From assembly GCF_943193195.1 (NCBI RefSeq), contig NZ_CALPDG010000002.1, forward strand, positions 62,001 through 126,000: a DNA stretch of 64,000 nt. Direction: 5' to 3'. Source of the stretch: Mediterraneibacter agrestimuris. GTDB lineage: Bacteria; Bacillota; Clostridia; Lachnospirales; Lachnospiraceae. This document shows, piece after piece, positions 1 to 8,857 of the stretch (its first letter is position 1; each line of letters starts with the position of its first letter). The notes beneath the pieces are model-generated. The model ran no database searches. It saw only the letters and a program-made list of their open reading frames with translations, and was not told the origin of the DNA. A program made the position numbers and the translations under genes.

Positions 1-1
1 G

Positions 2-1453
2 ACAACTGTAGGGCTTGGACAAGCACTGGCAAAGCTGAATAAAAAAGCTGTGATCGCGCTGCGTGAACCGTCTCTTGGTCCATGCTTCGGTATCAAGGGC
101 GGCGCAGCCGGGGGCGGTTATGCACAAGTAGTTCCTATGGATGATCTGAATCTGCACTTTACCGGAGACTTTCATGCTATTACATCTGCCAACAATCTGC
201 TTGCGGCAATGTTGGATAATCATATTCAGCAGGGGAATGTGCTCAAGATTGATCCGCGTCAAGTAGTATGGAAACGTTGTGTGGATATGAATGACCGTGT
301 TTTACGTAATGTGGTCGTAGGACTTGGTAATAAAATGGACGGTATGGTCAGAGAAGACCACTTTGTCATTACGGTAGCGTCTGAGATTATGGCAATTCTC
401 TGTCTTGCCGACGATTTAGCCGACTTGAAACGACGGCTCGGAAGGATTATTGTTGCTTATAATTTTGCAGGGGAGCCGGTGACTGCCGATGACCTGCAGG
501 CGACAGGAGCAATGGCTGCTCTGTTAAAAGACGCTGTCAAACCTAATCTGATTCAGACATTGGAGCACACACCGGCTTTGGTACACGGCGGACCGTTTGC
601 GAATATTGCTCATGGCTGCAACAGCGTACGTGCTACAAAGATGGCGTTGAAAATGTCAGAAATTACGATTACGGAGGCTGGATTCGGAGCAGATCTGGGG
701 GCAGAGAAATTTCTGGATATCAAGTGCCGTAAGGCAGGTTTAAAACCGGATGTAGTAGTTATTGTTGCAACTGTGCGTGCTTTGAAGTATAATGGTGGAG
801 TTGCAAAAGCAGATTTGGGTGTGGAAAATCTGGAGGCTCTTGCAAAAGGAATTGTAAATTTAGAGAAACATATTGAAAATATTCAAAAGTATGATGTCCC
901 GGTTGTTGTAACACTGAACTCCTTTATTACAGATACAGAAGCAGAGAATGAGTATATCCGTAAGTTCTGTGAACAGCGAGGCTGTGAGTTTGCCCTCTCC
1001 GAAGTCTGGGAAAAAGGCGGCGCAGGAGGAATCGCGCTGGCTGAGAAGGTACTGGAAACATTAGAGACAAAAGAAAGCCATTTCCATCCGTTGTATGCAG
1101 ATGAGCTGACTTTAAAAGAGAAAATAGAGGTGATTTCTAAAGAAATTTATGGTGCACGTTCTGTAATTTATGAGCCGGCTGCTGAAAAACAGCTTGCGAA
1201 GATTGAATCTATGGGCTTTGGAAATGTACCGGTCTGTATGGCAAAAAATCAGTATTCCTTATCCGATGATGCGAAAAAACTGGGACGCCCGGAGAATTTT
1301 GACATTCATATCCGTGAGGTTTATGTCAGTGCGGGGGCAGGGTTTGTCGTTGCTCTGACAGGAGCGGTCATGACAATGCCGGGTCTGCCGAGGATTCCGG
1401 CGGCAAATAACATTGATGTGACAGATGAAGGTAAGATAACAGGTTTGTTTTAG
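2..1453 (+). CDS. fhs: Formate--tetrahydrofolate ligase, 5'-truncated by the window edge
   Basis: ATP-dependent ligation of formate to tetrahydrofolate, giving 10-formyl-THF for purine and formyl-Met synthesis and, in acetogens, the methyl branch of the Wood-Ljungdahl pathway. The frame is open from base 2 ([15 protein letters not shown]), so the GTG at 50 is internal. About 75 residues including the P-loop lysine lie outside the window; 483 of roughly 556 residues remain. Family blocks are clear: [48 protein letters not shown] and the C-terminal VITGLF-like ending (KITGLF). folD follows after 22 bases, so the two probably form one C1-folate operon. Identification is secure; only the start is missing. 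Confidence 0.96.
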   Translation, partial: TTVGLGQALAKLNKKAVIALREPSLGPCFGIKGGAAGGGYAQVVPMDDLNLHFTGDFHAITSANNLLAAMLDNHIQQGNVLKIDPRQVVWKRCVDMNDRVLRNVVVGLGNKMDGMVREDHFVITVASEIMAILCLADDLADLKRRLGRIIVAYNFAGEPVTADDLQATGAMAALLKDAVKPNLIQTLEHTPALVHGGPFANIAHGCNSVRATKMALKMSEITITEAGFGADLGAEKFLDIKCRKAGLKPDVVVIVATVRALKYNGGVAKADLGVENLEALAKGIVNLEKHIENIQKYDVPVVVTLNSFITDTEAENEYIRKFCEQRGCEFALSEVWEKGGAGGIALAEKVLETLETKESHFHPLYADELTLKEKIEVISKEIYGARSVIYEPAAEKQLAKIESMGFGNVPVCMAKNQYSLSDDAKKLGRPENFDIHIREVYVSAGAGFVVALTGAVMTMPGLPRIPAANNIDVTDEGKITGLF

Positions 1454-1475
1454 ATTTTAGATATAGGAGAATCGC

Positions 1476-2312
1476 ATGACACAGATAATTGATGGAAAGA
1501 AAATCTCTCAGGATATCAAGGATGAATTAAAAGCAGAAGTGGCAGAGTTGAAAAAGACGGGCAGAGAAATCTGTCTTGCAGTTGTTCAGGTGGGGAAAGA
1601 TCCGGCTTCCTGTGTATATGTCAATAATAAGAAAAAGGCATGTGCTTATGTCGGAATTCGTTCCGAAGCATACGAACTGCCGGAAACTGCAGCAGAAGAG
1701 GAACTGCTGGTACTGGTAGAACAGCTCAATAAGGACAGCGCTGTCAACGGAATTCTTGTTCAGCTTCCACTTCCGGCTCATATGGATGCAGATAAGGTGA
1801 TCCGTACCATTTCACCGGATAAGGATGTAGATGGATTTCATCCGGTCAGTGTAGGAAGGCTCTGGCTTGGAGAAAAAGGATTTCTTTCCTGTACTCCGGC
1901 TGGAATTATTGAGCTTTTGAAGCGTTCGGGTATTTCCATTGCTGGAAAGCGTTGTGTCATTGTGGGAAGAAGTAATATTGTGGGAAAGCCTATGGCGGCT
2001 TTGCTTTTACGGGAAAATGCAACAGTTACAATAGCGCATTCACATACAAGAGATTTAAAAGAAGTTACAAAATGTGCAGATATTCTGATCGCTGCTGTTG
2101 GAAGGCGGCAGATGATCGATGATTCTTATATTAAGGACGGCGCTGTTGTGATTGATGTGGGTATGCACCGGAATGATCAGAATAAGCTGTGCGGCGATGT
2201 AGATTTTGATAAAGTAAAAGAGAAAGCATCTGCGATTACCCCGGTGCCGGGAGGTGTTGGACCGATGACAATCGCAATGTTGATGAACAACTGCGTAGAG
2301 ACTGCGCGGTAA
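1476..2312 (+). CDS. folD: Bifunctional methylene-THF dehydrogenase / methenyl-THF cyclohydrolase FolD
   Basis: Cytosolic enzyme that interconverts 5,10-methylene-, 5,10-methenyl- and 10-formyl-THF with NAD(P), the step next to the fhs product. At 278 residues it has full family length. Visible signatures: the Y48-x3-K52 catalytic pair within [13 protein letters not shown], the QLPLP block, DKDVDGFHP, the nucleotide-binding [11 protein letters not shown] around residue 165 and the closing [11 protein letters not shown]. An AGGAG site lies just before the ATG. The position directly after fhs supports a C1-folate operon. Confidence 0.97.
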   Translation: MTQIIDGKKISQDIKDELKAEVAELKKTGREICLAVVQVGKDPASCVYVNNKKKACAYVGIRSEAYELPETAAEEELLVLVEQLNKDSAVNGILVQLPLPAHMDADKVIRTISPDKDVDGFHPVSVGRLWLGEKGFLSCTPAGIIELLKRSGISIAGKRCVIVGRSNIVGKPMAALLLRENATVTIAHSHTRDLKEVTKCADILIAAVGRRQMIDDSYIKDGAVVIDVGMHRNDQNKLCGDVDFDKVKEKASAITPVPGGVGPMTIAMLMNNCVETAR

Positions 2313-2328
2313 CAGGAGGAAGTACTCG

Positions 2329-3777
2329 ATGAGATGTGCAAATTGTGGTGCGGATATACCTGAAGGTATGCTCATCTGCCCCGATTGTAGGTGTGAAGTA
2401 CAGATGGTGCCGGATTACAATCCGTTAGAAGACGTTCTTACCAGAGAGGTGAGAGGGTCTGTTGAGGGTGCCACGAGACCGCTTCGTACGGAGGATGTCC
2501 GCAGATATCGGGAACAGCTTGGACGGGAGGCTGGAAATGCGACCCGTGTTTTAAGCCAGGGAGAACTGGATAATATCCGTTCGGGACATCCGGCAAGACC
2601 AGTCAGACAGACAGAAGTCTGGAGACAGAACAATGGTGTGTCCAGAGTCCGTACAGTTAATGGGGTATCAAGGGACAGCAGAGAAATCCGTGACAGGCGG
2701 GGAACAGGGGAAATGCATTCTAATACAGGGCGTGTCCGCCAGAACACAGGCAGAGTTCGTCAGAATACTGGAAATGTGCGGCGGGAAACAGGACGTATCC
2801 GTCAGAATACAGGAGATTTAAGGCGGGATACAGAGGAAAGGCGCAGGCAACAGATGATCCGTAAGAAACGTGCTTTGAAAAAGCGCCGGCAGGCTGTGCT
2901 TACTGTGTTTTTGTTTATACTTGTTATTCTCGGCGCAAGTGGTTTTATTATTTACCAGAATTCTTACACAGGTGTGGTCAACCAAGGATACCGTGCATTG
3001 CAGACTGGAGAATACAGTTCTGCTGAGAAAGCATTTCAGAGAGCTATCCGAAAGGACTCCAAGAAAGCAGAGGCTTATACAGGGATGGCACAGATGTATA
3101 TTCAACAGAAGACGGAAGATAAAGGAGAAGATATTTTCTTAAAGGCAATTGATGCCCAGCCGGCCAATGCCCAATTATATCAGGCAGCAATTGATTTCTA
3201 TATTAAAACAGAACAAAAGGATAAGATTTCCAGTCTTTTAGAGGGTTGCGATGATAAGGTACTTGCTGCAGTAAGCGACTATGTATCTGAGATGCCGGTA
3301 TTTAGTCTTGACGAGGGGACATATCCGGAGGTACAGCAGGTGACACTGACTGGAAAGGGAACCATTTATTATACAACGGATGATACAGAGCCAACGAAGT
3401 CCAGTACGAAATACAAAGAACCGGTGCTGTTGGACGAGGGTACAACGACAATCAGGGCCGTTGCTTATAATAAAAAAGGGATACCAAGTCTGATCGCTGT
3501 CAGAACTTATACGATTGAGATTCCAATTGAGGACGCTCCGGCGGTGACACCATCTACCGGACAGTATACAACAGCAACGCAGATTACCATACAGGTGCCG
3601 GATGGGTATAGGGCATATTATACGACGGACGGAACCACTCCGTCAGCTGGGTCCGCCTTATATACAGGACCGATTGATATGCCAGAGGGTACAACGATAT
3701 TATCGGCGGTGCTGATCAGTGAGAGTGGTAAGATGACGCAGGTGACGAAACGGAATTATCTTTTGGAATATGAATAA
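2329..3777 (+). CDS. Zinc-ribbon / TPR membrane protein with chitobiase-type C-terminal domains
   Basis: Function unknown, but the architecture is readable. Residues 4-20 form a zinc ribbon (CANC...CPDC). Residues about 132-173 carry six tandem 7-residue repeats of the NTGRVRQ type. A strongly basic stretch (RKKRALKKRRQ) precedes one membrane helix at about 188-208. Then come TPR-like repeats (GYRALQTGEYSSAEKAFQRA) and two copies of a beta-sandwich motif around YYTTDDTEPT and YYTTDGTTPS, typical of chitobiase/beta-hexosaminidase C-terminal (CHB_HEX_C) domains. Charge distribution suggests the ribbon and basic repeats are cytoplasmic and the TPR/beta-sandwich part faces outside. AGGAGG precedes the ATG; the gene starts 16 bases after folD and ends at an intrinsic terminator. 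An envelope sensor or scaffold is only a guess. Confidence 0.8.
   Translation: MRCANCGADIPEGMLICPDCRCEVQMVPDYNPLEDVLTREVRGSVEGATRPLRTEDVRRYREQLGREAGNATRVLSQGELDNIRSGHPARPVRQTEVWRQNNGVSRVRTVNGVSRDSREIRDRRGTGEMHSNTGRVRQNTGRVRQNTGNVRRETGRIRQNTGDLRRDTEERRRQQMIRKKRALKKRRQAVLTVFLFILVILGASGFIIYQNSYTGVVNQGYRALQTGEYSSAEKAFQRAIRKDSKKAEAYTGMAQMYIQQKTEDKGEDIFLKAIDAQPANAQLYQAAIDFYIKTEQKDKISSLLEGCDDKVLAAVSDYVSEMPVFSLDEGTYPEVQQVTLTGKGTIYYTTDDTEPTKSSTKYKEPVLLDEGTTTIRAVAYNKKGIPSLIAVRTYTIEIPIEDAPAVTPSTGQYTTATQITIQVPDGYRAYYTTDGTTPSAGSALYTGPIDMPEGTTILSAVLISESGKMTQVTKRNYLLEYE
2722..2847 (+). repeat. Six in-frame 21-base tandem repeats
   Basis: Within the zinc-ribbon/TPR gene, six consecutive 21-base units encode NTGRVRQ, NTGRVRQ, NTGNVRR, ETGRIRQ, NTGDLRR and DTEERRR. 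The first units are nearly identical and the last ones have decayed. They produce a basic, probably flexible cytoplasmic segment before the membrane helix. The unit number may vary among strains. Confidence 0.85.
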
Positions 3778-3782
3778 TTAAG

Positions 3783-3822
3783 AACCTCTTGTATTTATGA
3801 ACAAAAATGCGAGAGGTTTTTT
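3783..3822 (+). terminator. Intrinsic terminator of the fhs-folD-TPR operon
   Basis: AACCTCT at 3783-3789 pairs with AGAGGTT at 3812-3818 across a loop of about 22 bases and runs into six T. It starts 6 bases after the stop codon of the upstream gene. Confidence 0.7.
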
Positions 3823-3857
3823 GTGCAATATTTAACTTGAAAAATATGTAGATTTGC

Positions 3858-3886
3858 TTGTTAAAAAAGGGACAGAGTGGTATAAT
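3858..3886 (+). promoter_or_regulatory. Sigma-A promoter of the alcohol dehydrogenase gene
   Basis: TTGTTA at 3858-3863, a 17-base spacer and a perfect TATAAT at 3881-3886. TGG immediately before it gives an extended -10. It lies about 48 bases before the start codon and just after the upstream terminator, so the gene is probably monocistronic. Confidence 0.7.
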
Positions 3887-3933
3887 TATAGCGTTAAAAA
3901 AATAACAAAACACTACATAAGGAGATGCATATC

Positions 3934-5115
3934 ATGGGAAGATTTACTTTACCAAGAGACGTTTACCATGGAAAAGGATGTCTTGAAGAACTTAAGAACC
4001 TGAAAGGAAAGAAAGCGATCCTTGTTGTTGGCGGCGGTTCTATGAAGCGCCAGGGGTTCCTGGATAAAGCTGTGGACTATCTCAAAGAGGCAGGAATGGA
4101 AGTTGAACTTTTTGAAGGTGTTGAACCAGATCCGTCAGTTGAGACTGTAATGAAGGGCGCAGAAGCTATGCGTAAGTTTGAACCTGACTGGATCGTATCT
4201 ATGGGCGGAGGTTCTCCGATTGATGCAGCTAAGGCTATGTGGGCATTCTATGAGTACCCGGATGTTACATTTGAAGACCTTTGCATTCCATTCAATTTCC
4301 CGGAACTGAGACAGAAAGCAAAATTCTGTGCAATTCCTTCTACATCTGGAACAGCTACAGAAGTAACAGCATTCTCAGTTATTACAAATTATCAGACAGG
4401 CGTGAAGTATCCGCTGGCTGATTTCAATATTACACCAGATGTTGCAATCGTTGACTCTGAGCTTGTTGAGGGACTTCCGGCTAAACAGGTGGCTTATACA
4501 GGTATGGATGCTCTGACACATGCGATCGAGGCTTATGTATCCACATTACATTGTGTATACACAGACCCGCTTGCCATCCAGGCAATCGAGATGGTATTTG
4601 ATTATCTGCCTGCTTCTTACAGAGGCAATATGGATGCGAGAGCAGAGATGCACGATGCCCAGTGTCTTGCAGGTATGGCGTTCTCTAACGCACTGCTGGG
4701 TATTGTTCATTCCATGGCTCATAAGACAGGCGCGGCATTCTCAACAGGACATATTACACACGGCTGCGCTAACGCAATGTATCTTCCATATGTAATCAAA
4801 TATAATGCAAAAGATCCTGTAGCAGCAAAACGCTATGCAGAGATTGCAAGAAAAACAGGACTTCAGGGAGCTTCTGAGAAAGCATTGATCAACAGTCTGT
4901 GTGAGAAGATTGATGAGTTCAACATTCAGCTTAACATTCCGAAGACTTTGAAGGAGTTCGGAATCATTGAAGAAGAGTTCAAAGAGAAGATTGCTAAGAT
5001 TTCCGAGCTTGCAGTAGGAGATGCCTGTACAGGATCCAATCCGCGTGCAATTGACCCGGCTACAATGGAAAGACTCTTCACCTGTATTTATTATGGAACA
5101 GAAGTTGATTTCTAA
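3934..5115 (+). CDS. Iron-containing alcohol dehydrogenase (group III)
   Basis: NAD(P)H-linked reduction of aldehydes or ketones to alcohols, typically used in fermentation to regenerate NAD(P). The 393-residue protein shows the Rossmann part with VVGGGSMKR (about 30-40), MGGGSPIDAAKAMW (about 92-105) and the metal site region TGMDALTHAIEAYVS with later HSMAHKTG and HGCANAMYLPYV. The second ATG is chosen: AAGGAG at 3919-3924 is 9 bases from 3934 but touches the ATG at 3925. The resulting MGRFTLPRDVYHGKG matches the usual family start. It has its own promoter and terminator. The exact substrate cannot be read from the sequence; butanol-dehydrogenase-like annotations are common for this group. 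Confidence 0.93.
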   Translation: MGRFTLPRDVYHGKGCLEELKNLKGKKAILVVGGGSMKRQGFLDKAVDYLKEAGMEVELFEGVEPDPSVETVMKGAEAMRKFEPDWIVSMGGGSPIDAAKAMWAFYEYPDVTFEDLCIPFNFPELRQKAKFCAIPSTSGTATEVTAFSVITNYQTGVKYPLADFNITPDVAIVDSELVEGLPAKQVAYTGMDALTHAIEAYVSTLHCVYTDPLAIQAIEMVFDYLPASYRGNMDARAEMHDAQCLAGMAFSNALLGIVHSMAHKTGAAFSTGHITHGCANAMYLPYVIKYNAKDPVAAKRYAEIARKTGLQGASEKALINSLCEKIDEFNIQLNIPKTLKEFGIIEEEFKEKIAKISELAVGDACTGSNPRAIDPATMERLFTCIYYGTEVDF

Positions 5116-5165
5116 AAGAAGCTGTCAGAGGCAAGTTCTTTAGAATTTGACAAAGCAGCGATTAA

Positions 5166-5197
5166 GGCAGGTATCGAAATGGATATCTGTCTTTTTT
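5166..5197 (+). terminator. Intrinsic terminator after the alcohol dehydrogenase gene
   Basis: A ten-pair stem (GGCAGGTATC at 5166-5175 with GATATCTGTC at 5182-5191, two G-U pairs) closes a six-base loop and is followed by six T. Confidence 0.85.
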
Positions 5198-5211
5198 CCA
5201 GTAAAGAATAC

Positions 5212-5240
5212 TTGCGTATTAATTGGGAATAGCGTATGAT
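5212..5240 (+). promoter_or_regulatory. Sigma-A promoter of nfnAB
   Basis: TTGCGT at 5212-5217, 17-base spacer, TATGAT at 5235-5240, located 42 bases before the nfnA start and just after the upstream terminator. Confidence 0.65.
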
Positions 5241-5281
5241 AATAAAAGGGTATTTATTTACAAAATACAAGGAGGAAGATC

Positions 5282-6172
5282 ATGTATAAGATTCTAAAAG
5301 CAGAAAAACTGGCTGATAAGATTTATCTCATGGATGTGGAAGCACCGCGTGTTGCCAAACATTGTGAGCCGGGTCAGTTTGTGATTGTAAAGATGGATGA
5401 TAAGGGAGAGAGGATTCCACTGACAATCTGTGATTATGACCGTGAAGCGGGTACGATCACAATTGTATTTCAGGAGGTTGGAGCGTCTACAGTGAAGATG
5501 TCCGCTTTAAAGGCAGGAGACACTTTCCGGGATTTCGTGGGACCTCTTGGATGTGCGTCTGAATTTGTGGAGGAAGACTTAGAATCCCTTAAGAATAAAA
5601 AGATGCTTTTCGTAGCCGGCGGTGTAGGAGCTGCTCCGGTATATCCGCAGGTAAAATGGCTGCATGAGCATGGAATCGAGGCAGACGTTGTACTCGGTGC
5701 CAAGACAAAGGATATGGTAATCCTTGAGAAAGAGCTGGATGCTGTTGCGGGTAATCTGTATGTAACAACTGATGATGGTTCCTATGGACGTTCCGGTATG
5801 GTAACGGCTGTCGTAGAAGATCTGGTACAGAATGAAGGCAAGAAATATGATGTCTGTGTAGCAATCGGACCGATGATCATGATGAAATTCGTATGTCTTC
5901 TGACTAAGAAGCTGGAGATTCCAACGATTGTCAGCATGAACCCGATCATGGTAGACGGAACCGGAATGTGCGGCGCATGTCGTCTGCAGGTTGGAGATGA
6001 GATTAAGTTTGCCTGTGTGGACGGACCAGAGTTTGACGGACATCTGGTAGATTTTGATCAGGCAATGAAGAGAAGCCAGACATATAAGACCGCAGAGGGA
6101 CGTGCAATGCTGAAGCTTCAGGAAGGCGATACACATCACGGCGGATGCGGACATTGCGGAGGTGACAACTAA
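5282..6172 (+). CDS. nfnA: NfnA: FAD/NAD-binding subunit of electron-bifurcating transhydrogenase
   Basis: Small subunit of NADH-dependent ferredoxin:NADP+ oxidoreductase, which couples NADPH, NADH and reduced ferredoxin in many anaerobes. The 296-residue protein has the ferredoxin-reductase fold: FAD motif RIPLTICDY (about 45-53), NAD site FVAGGVGAAPVYPQ (about 113) and a [2Fe-2S] cysteine set at C230, C233 and C245. The family is shared with the dihydroorotate dehydrogenase electron-transfer subunit (PyrK), but the partner overlapping by one base (TAATG) is glutamate-synthase-like, the NfnB arrangement. The C-terminus ends in a short His/Gly/Cys tail (HHGGCGHCGGDN) of unknown role. AGGAGG precedes the ATG. 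Confidence 0.88.
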   Translation: MYKILKAEKLADKIYLMDVEAPRVAKHCEPGQFVIVKMDDKGERIPLTICDYDREAGTITIVFQEVGASTVKMSALKAGDTFRDFVGPLGCASEFVEEDLESLKNKKMLFVAGGVGAAPVYPQVKWLHEHGIEADVVLGAKTKDMVILEKELDAVAGNLYVTTDDGSYGRSGMVTAVVEDLVQNEGKKYDVCVAIGPMIMMKFVCLLTKKLEIPTIVSMNPIMVDGTGMCGACRLQVGDEIKFACVDGPEFDGHLVDFDQAMKRSQTYKTAEGRAMLKLQEGDTHHGGCGHCGGDN

Positions 6173-7560
6173 TGGGAGATGTATTAAAGAAAGTACCGGT
6201 AAGAGAACAGGATCCAAAGGTGCGTGCAGCGAATTTTGAAGAAGTATGTCTTGGATATAATCAGGAAGAAGCAATGGAAGAGGCTTCCAGATGTATCAAT
6301 TGTAAAAATGCGAAGTGTATTCAGGGATGTCCGGTATCTATCAATATACCTGGATTTATCAAAGAAGTAAAAGAAGGCAACATTGAGGAAGCATATAAAG
6401 TCATTGGTCAGGCTTCTGCACTTCCGGCTATCTGCGGACGTGTATGCCCGCAGGAATCCCAGTGTGAAGGTCAGTGTATCCGCGGCATCAAGGGTGAGCC
6501 GGTTTCTATTGGTAAGCTGGAGAGATTTGTAGCAGACTACGCTCTGGAACATGATATCAAGCCGATTGGCGCAGAAAAGATGAACGGACATAAGGTTGCC
6601 GTTATCGGTTCCGGTCCGGCAGGTCTGACTTGTGCAGGAGACCTTGCAAAGCTTGGATATGAGGTGACTGTATTTGAAGCTCTTCATGAGCTGGGCGGCG
6701 TGCTTGTATACGGAATTCCAGAATTCCGTCTTCCGAAGCAGAAGGTTGTTTCAAAAGAGATTGAGAAAGTAAAAGAATTAGGTGTTAAGTTCGAGACAAA
6801 TGTTGTCATCGGCAAGTCTACAACGATCGATCAGTTAATCGAAGATGAAGGATTTGAAGCAGTATTTATCGGCTCCGGTGCAGGACTTCCGAAGTTCATG
6901 GGTATTCCGGGTGAGAATGCGAACGGTGTATTCTCCGCCAATGAATATCTGACAAGAAGCAACCTGATGAAGGCATTTGACGACAGCTATGATACGCCGA
7001 TTTCAGCAGGAACAAAAGTTGCTGTAGTAGGCGGCGGTAACGTTGCAATGGATGCGGCAAGAACAGCGCTCCGTCTTGGTGCAGAAGTACATATCGTATA
7101 CCGTCGAAGCGAAGAAGAGCTTCCGGCACGAGTGGAAGAAGTACATCATGCAAAGGAAGAAGGCATTATCTTTGATTTGCTGACCAATCCGAAGGAGATT
7201 CATGTAGATGATAAGGGAAATGTAACAGGTGTGACAGTCATTAAGATGGAACTTGGCGAGCCTGATGCTTCAGGAAGAAGACGTCCGGTTGAAGTTCCCG
7301 GTTCTGAATATACTATTGATGTAGATACTGTTATCATGTCACTTGGCACATCTCCGAACCCGTTAATTTCTTCTACGACAGAAGGTCTGGAGATCAACAA
7401 GTGGAAATGTATTGTGGCTGACGAAGATAATGGCAAAACATCCAAGGAAGGCGTATATGCAGGAGGAGATGCCGTTACAGGAGCCGCAACAGTTATTCTG
7501 GCAATGGGTGCAGGTAAAGCTGCTGCAAAGGGAATTGATGAATATCTGAGAGATAAATAA
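6172..7560 (+). CDS. nfnB: NfnB: glutamate-synthase-small-subunit-like flavoprotein
   Basis: Large subunit of the bifurcating transhydrogenase; binds the bifurcating FAD, NADP(H) and two [4Fe-4S] clusters. In 462 residues one sees an N-terminal cysteine-rich region (CINCKNAKCIQGCP, about 41-54, then ICGRVCPQESQCEGQC, about 87-102), an FAD-binding VIGSGPAGLTCAGDLAKLG (about 143) and a second dinucleotide site AVVGGGNVAMDAARTALRLG (about 284) followed by VYRRSEEELPAR. Homotetrameric NADPH-GltA annotations are usual for this family. No glutamate synthase large subunit lies nearby, and the coupling to nfnA argues for Nfn. A terminator follows. Confidence 0.88.
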   Translation: MGDVLKKVPVREQDPKVRAANFEEVCLGYNQEEAMEEASRCINCKNAKCIQGCPVSINIPGFIKEVKEGNIEEAYKVIGQASALPAICGRVCPQESQCEGQCIRGIKGEPVSIGKLERFVADYALEHDIKPIGAEKMNGHKVAVIGSGPAGLTCAGDLAKLGYEVTVFEALHELGGVLVYGIPEFRLPKQKVVSKEIEKVKELGVKFETNVVIGKSTTIDQLIEDEGFEAVFIGSGAGLPKFMGIPGENANGVFSANEYLTRSNLMKAFDDSYDTPISAGTKVAVVGGGNVAMDAARTALRLGAEVHIVYRRSEEELPARVEEVHHAKEEGIIFDLLTNPKEIHVDDKGNVTGVTVIKMELGEPDASGRRRPVEVPGSEYTIDVDTVIMSLGTSPNPLISSTTEGLEINKWKCIVADEDNGKTSKEGVYAGGDAVTGAATVILAMGAGKAAAKGIDEYLRDK

Positions 7561-7576
7561 GAATGGAAGTATTTGG

Positions 7577-7611
7577 AAAGTGCGGGTGTGTGAATCATAT
7601 CCGCACTTTTT
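7577..7611 (+). terminator. Intrinsic terminator of nfnAB
   Basis: AAAGTGCGG (7577-7585) pairs perfectly with CCGCACTTT (7601-7609) and continues into a T run ending at 7611. It separates nfnAB from rlmH. Confidence 0.8.
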
Positions 7612-7645
7612 AGAATAAGAATGTTCGGATAGCAAGGAGAGAAGG

Positions 7646-8125
7646 GTGAAGATCACAGTAATTACAGTCGGAAAAATAAAAGAAAAATATCTGCGGGACG
7701 CAATCGGAGAATACAGTAAACGGCTAAGTAAATATTGCAAACTGGAAATCGTAGAGGTGGCAGACGAAAAAACACCAGAGAATGCAAGTGAAACGGTGAT
7801 AGAAATGATCAAATCTAAAGAAGCAGAGCGGATCGTGAAGTATTTCAAAGAGGATGCCTATATCATTACACTAGAGATTCAGGGAAAGCAGCTTACGTCA
7901 GAAGAACTGGCAGATAAGATTGACAGTCTTGGGATACAGGGAAACAGCCATATTATTTTTGTCATTGGAGGGTCGCTTGGTCTGGGCGGAGAGGCTCTTC
8001 AGAGGTCAGATTATGCGCTGAGTTTTTCAAAAATGACATTTCCCCATCAATTGATGAGGGTGATTTTGCTGGAACAGATTTATCGGAGTTACCGGATCAT
8101 TAAACAGGAACCATATCATAAGTAA
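7646..8125 (+). CDS. rlmH: 23S rRNA (pseudouridine-1915-N3)-methyltransferase RlmH
   Basis: SPOUT-family methyltransferase acting on helix 69 of 23S rRNA in assembled ribosomes; the staphylococcal counterpart is orfX, the SCCmec insertion gene. The 159-residue protein has normal length, with MKITVITVGKIKEKYL at the start, FVIGGSLGLG (about 111-120) in the knotted SAM site and the typical LLEQIYRSYRI...PYHK end. The start is a GTG preceded by AAGGAG. The last codons (EPYHK stop) form the 16-base sequence that recurs as a direct repeat 1,022 bases downstream, so the gene 3' end looks like an integration site. The gene itself is intact. Confidence 0.96.
   Translation: MKITVITVGKIKEKYLRDAIGEYSKRLSKYCKLEIVEVADEKTPENASETVIEMIKSKEAERIVKYFKEDAYIITLEIQGKQLTSEELADKIDSLGIQGNSHIIFVIGGSLGLGGEALQRSDYALSFSKMTFPHQLMRVILLEQIYRSYRIIKQEPYHK
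8108..8123 (+). repeat. attL-like repeat at the 3' end of rlmH
   Basis: GAACCATATCATAAGT spans the last codons (EPYHK) and the first base of the stop of rlmH. An identical copy occurs at 9130-9145. The sequence closely resembles the SCC attachment core in staphylococcal rlmH/orfX (TATCATAAGTAA type). Just inside, TGAGGTTT (8127-8134) has an inverted match AAACCTCA at the other end of the island (9105-9112). Confidence 0.8.
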
Positions 8126-8260
8126 ATGAGGTTTTTGACTCTGGTTATTATATATAGAATCCAAGTCCTTTAGAAAGGAAAAATTAAGAGATATTGAGCA
8201 ATTACTTTGTAGTAATGCACACCTTTTATATAAACATGCCGTGAATGGAGGGGAAAAGTA

Positions 8261-8857
8261 ATGAATAATTTTATCCCAAAAGAAATTCTTGACGAATTAT
8301 CATATACATCTACATTAGGACAAAGTTTAAAACAGATTTCATTAAGTAAAACTCCTATTGACCGGATTATACAAGATATAGGAAGGTATAGAGCAAATTA
8401 TGTAGATATTTTGGTTCAAGAAAATTTGATTGGATCAAGATTCAAAAGTGATGATTCTATATACAGAAAATTTGAGAAAACACTTCGTAATAAAGGTGGC
8501 TTTAAACAATGCTTCAATGATGTATTAGGGTTTCGGTTACATTTGGAAGAGTATCCAACGGAATTTCCAGATTATTTTCGTGTAGTGGATTTAAGAAATG
8601 GCAAACAGACAGATGATGGATATAGGGCGATACATCTGTACTATCAAAGAGATAACAGAGCATATCCGATAGAAGTTCAATTATGGTGTGGGGCGGACTT
8701 TCAATATAATATATGGAGTCATAAGTATATTTATAAATATGATAATGCGGATATTGGAAGAGCAATGTATCAATTGTATGTAGATAAAGAAATTCATACA
8801 GAATGGGATTTCATAGAAAAATTAGAAGAAATGCGAGGTGATAAAAATGGGAGATAA
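8261..8857 (+). CDS. Stand-alone RelA/SpoT-fold nucleotidyl/pyrophosphokinase (possible toxSAS-type toxin)
   Basis: 198 residues containing only a synthetase-like domain, with no HD hydrolase, TGS or ACT domain. Synthetase landmarks are present: the ATP-site pattern R60-x-K62...S66...K70 (SRFKSDDSIYRK), D87-x2-G90-x-R92 (DVLGFRL), the G-loop GYRAIHL (120-126), E138-x-Q140 (EVQL) and a closing H154-K-Y-x2-K-Y-type tail. Such proteins are either small alarmone synthetases or toxSAS toxins that make toxic nucleotides or modify tRNA. The adjacent gene overlaps by 11 bases, as in toxin-antitoxin operons, and the pair sits alone in an island between att-like repeats. GGAGGGG precedes the ATG. The fold is convincing; the toxin role is inferred. 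Confidence 0.75.
   Translation: MNNFIPKEILDELSYTSTLGQSLKQISLSKTPIDRIIQDIGRYRANYVDILVQENLIGSRFKSDDSIYRKFEKTLRNKGGFKQCFNDVLGFRLHLEEYPTEFPDYFRVVDLRNGKQTDDGYRAIHLYYQRDNRAYPIEVQLWCGADFQYNIWSHKYIYKYDNADIGRAMYQLYVDKEIHTEWDFIEKLEEMRGDKNGR

Noticed and set aside
2722-2847. 21-base tandem repeats considered as a CRISPR array
   Set aside because: The units are contiguous without spacers, in frame, and encode a repeated peptide within a clear gene.
5579-6274. 231-residue open frame on the minus strand opposite nfnA
   Set aside because: Composition is shadow-like (Cys, His and Leu rich) and it lies entirely opposite genes with strong family matches; no ribosome site.
8135-8160. TTGACT followed by TAGAAT as promoter of the RelA/SpoT-fold gene
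   Set aside because: Spacing is only 14 bases; no convincing sigma-A promoter could be fixed in this leader.
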